A DNA stretch of 5,533 nt from Thermoplasmata archaeon (lineage in GTDB: Archaea; Thermoplasmatota; Thermoplasmata; Lutacidiplasmatales; UBA184). The number at the start of each line of letters is the position of its first letter. Position 1 is the first letter of the stretch. This document shows positions 4,935 through 5,533 of the stretch, in pieces. The DNA lies in the NCBI GenBank assembly GCA_030043545.1, contig JASHXM010000233.1:1-5533 (forward strand), read 5' to 3'. Both the position numbers and the translations under genes were made by a program. Under the pieces are notes generated by a model. It searched no databases, had not been told where the DNA came from, and worked only from the letters and a program-made list of their open reading frames with translations.

Positions 4935-5533
4935 TCAGATCTCGGCGTCTCCCCCCGACTTCGGGTCGGTGTCCATCGGAGCTTCCTCGCCGTCGGGCGA
5001 GCCGGACGAACCCGTCTCCTTCTCGGACCATCCCTTCGGGGGCGTCGCGGGCGGGCGCCGCCCGGCGAACACCGCCGCGAGGATGAAGCCGATCACCGCG
5101 AGCGCCGCGATCCCTCCGATCACCTCGTAGGCGAGCGTCGAGAGGTACGTGCTGCTCGGCTTCGACGAGGAGGTCGAGGTCGGCGAGAAGCCGACCGTGA
5201 CCGTCTTCGTCGCGCCGTTCACCGTCACCGTACCCGCGGTCGCGTTCGCGGTGTAGCCCGAGATCCCCGAGAAGCCGTACGACCACGTGCCGTTCGCGAC
5301 GGCGAAGGAGATCGACGTGCCGGCGGCCGCCGACTTCGACGTCCCGTCGAAGTAGACCGTCCACGGCGTGCTACCGGAGAGCCCGGTCTCCTTGAAGGTG
5401 ACCGCGAACGTCTCCGGGATCACGCTGAAGACGAGCACCTCCGTGACCGTGCCGTTCGCCACCGTGACCTTCCCGGTCGCCCCCGGACTGACCATGTACG
5501 CCGCCGGTACCCCGACGGTGTACGCCCAGGAGC
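4935..5533 (-). CDS. Cell-surface repeat protein with C-terminal membrane anchor, partial (N-terminus beyond window)
   Basis: The reading frame stays open to the window edge, so the Met at 5495 is internal and this is the last 198 residues of a larger protein. Visible residues 1-116 are Thr/Gly/Val/Ser-rich beta-type repeat sequence. One nearly complete unit runs from ETFAVTFKETGL to TKTVTVGFS. The end of a preceding unit (SWAYTVGVPAAY ... TVTEVLVFS) aligns with the second half of it (TWSYGFSGISGYT ... TKTVTVGFS). The TF.ETGL....W.V...G pattern recurs, to my recollection, in secreted and surface proteins of Thermoplasmata. A Ser/Thr linker (STSSSKPSS) leads to one membrane helix (about 134-157, VIGGIAALAVIGFILAAVF), an Arg-Arg stop-transfer signal and an acidic, Pro/Gly/Ser-rich cytoplasmic tail of about 40 residues. 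This arrangement fits a type I surface protein held by its C-terminus. The function of the missing N-terminal part is unknown. It converges with pth2 across a 96-bp gap. Confidence 0.85.
   Translation of the reverse strand, partial: SWAYTVGVPAAYMVSPGATGKVTVANGTVTEVLVFSVIPETFAVTFKETGLSGSTPWTVYFDGTSKSAAAGTSISFAVANGTWSYGFSGISGYTANATAGTVTVNGATKTVTVGFSPTSTSSSKPSSTYLSTLAYEVIGGIAALAVIGFILAAVFAGRRPPATPPKGWSEKETGSSGSPDGEEAPMDTDPKSGGDAEI

Noticed and set aside
4721..5086. Plus-strand open frame across the pth2 end and the convergent gap
   Set aside because: It overlaps pth2 out of frame, runs through the hairpin and then lies antisense to the surface-protein gene; its product is Arg/Pro-rich with no recognisable motif.
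4935..5495. Surface protein as a complete 186-residue gene starting at the Met at 5495
   Set aside because: The frame is open to the window edge and the upstream residues align with the internal repeat, so the Met lies within a longer protein.
1..5533. CRISPR arrays, insertion sequences, tRNA or rRNA genes, toxin-antitoxin or defence genes
   Set aside because: I looked for regularly spaced repeats, terminal inverted repeats, tRNA-like clover sequences and related protein motifs and saw none; all long stretches are explained by the genes listed.

Overview
The window looks like chromosomal DNA from a GC-rich archaeon, most likely of the Thermoplasmata/Thermoplasmatota type. This rests on an archaeal-style PheS with an N-terminal run of winged-helix-like segments, an archaeal SRP54, a Pth2-type (not bacterial Pth1) peptidyl-tRNA hydrolase, TATA-like promoters at archaeal spacing, and a membrane-anchored surface protein with Thr/Gly/Val-rich repeats of a kind I recall from Thermoplasmata. 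The lineage is an inference from gene content; no rRNA or other taxonomic marker is present.

Layout, left to right. Positions 1-914 (minus) hold the N-terminal two-thirds of pheS, which runs off the left edge. Positions 1005-2459 (minus) hold a GltD/NfnB-like iron-sulfur flavoprotein oxidoreductase. A 119-bp divergent promoter region follows, with one TATA-like element per strand and a perfect 12-bp palindrome near the predicted srp54 start site. On the plus strand come srp54 (2579-3922), a small DUF1616-like membrane protein with a coiled-coil tail (3938-4462), and pth2 (up to 4838). These three are closely packed and probably form one operon. A 96-bp convergent gap carries a strong hairpin. 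The right edge (4935-5533, minus) is the C-terminal end of a large cell-surface protein with a C-terminal membrane anchor.

The genes are mostly housekeeping. PheS charges tRNA-Phe, SRP54 targets nascent chains to the membrane, and Pth2 recycles peptidyl-tRNA, so the plus-strand cluster has a translation/secretion theme with one uncharacterised membrane protein in the middle. The oxidoreductase is a separate redox function; no large glutamate-synthase subunit is visible.

I see no mobile element, CRISPR array, tRNA/rRNA gene or phage gene, and no clear novel system. The points most worth checking are the missing canonical start codon of pth2 at its expected position, the loss of an expected FAD-binding Asp in the oxidoreductase, the uncharacterised membrane protein between srp54 and pth2, and the palindrome at the srp54 promoter.
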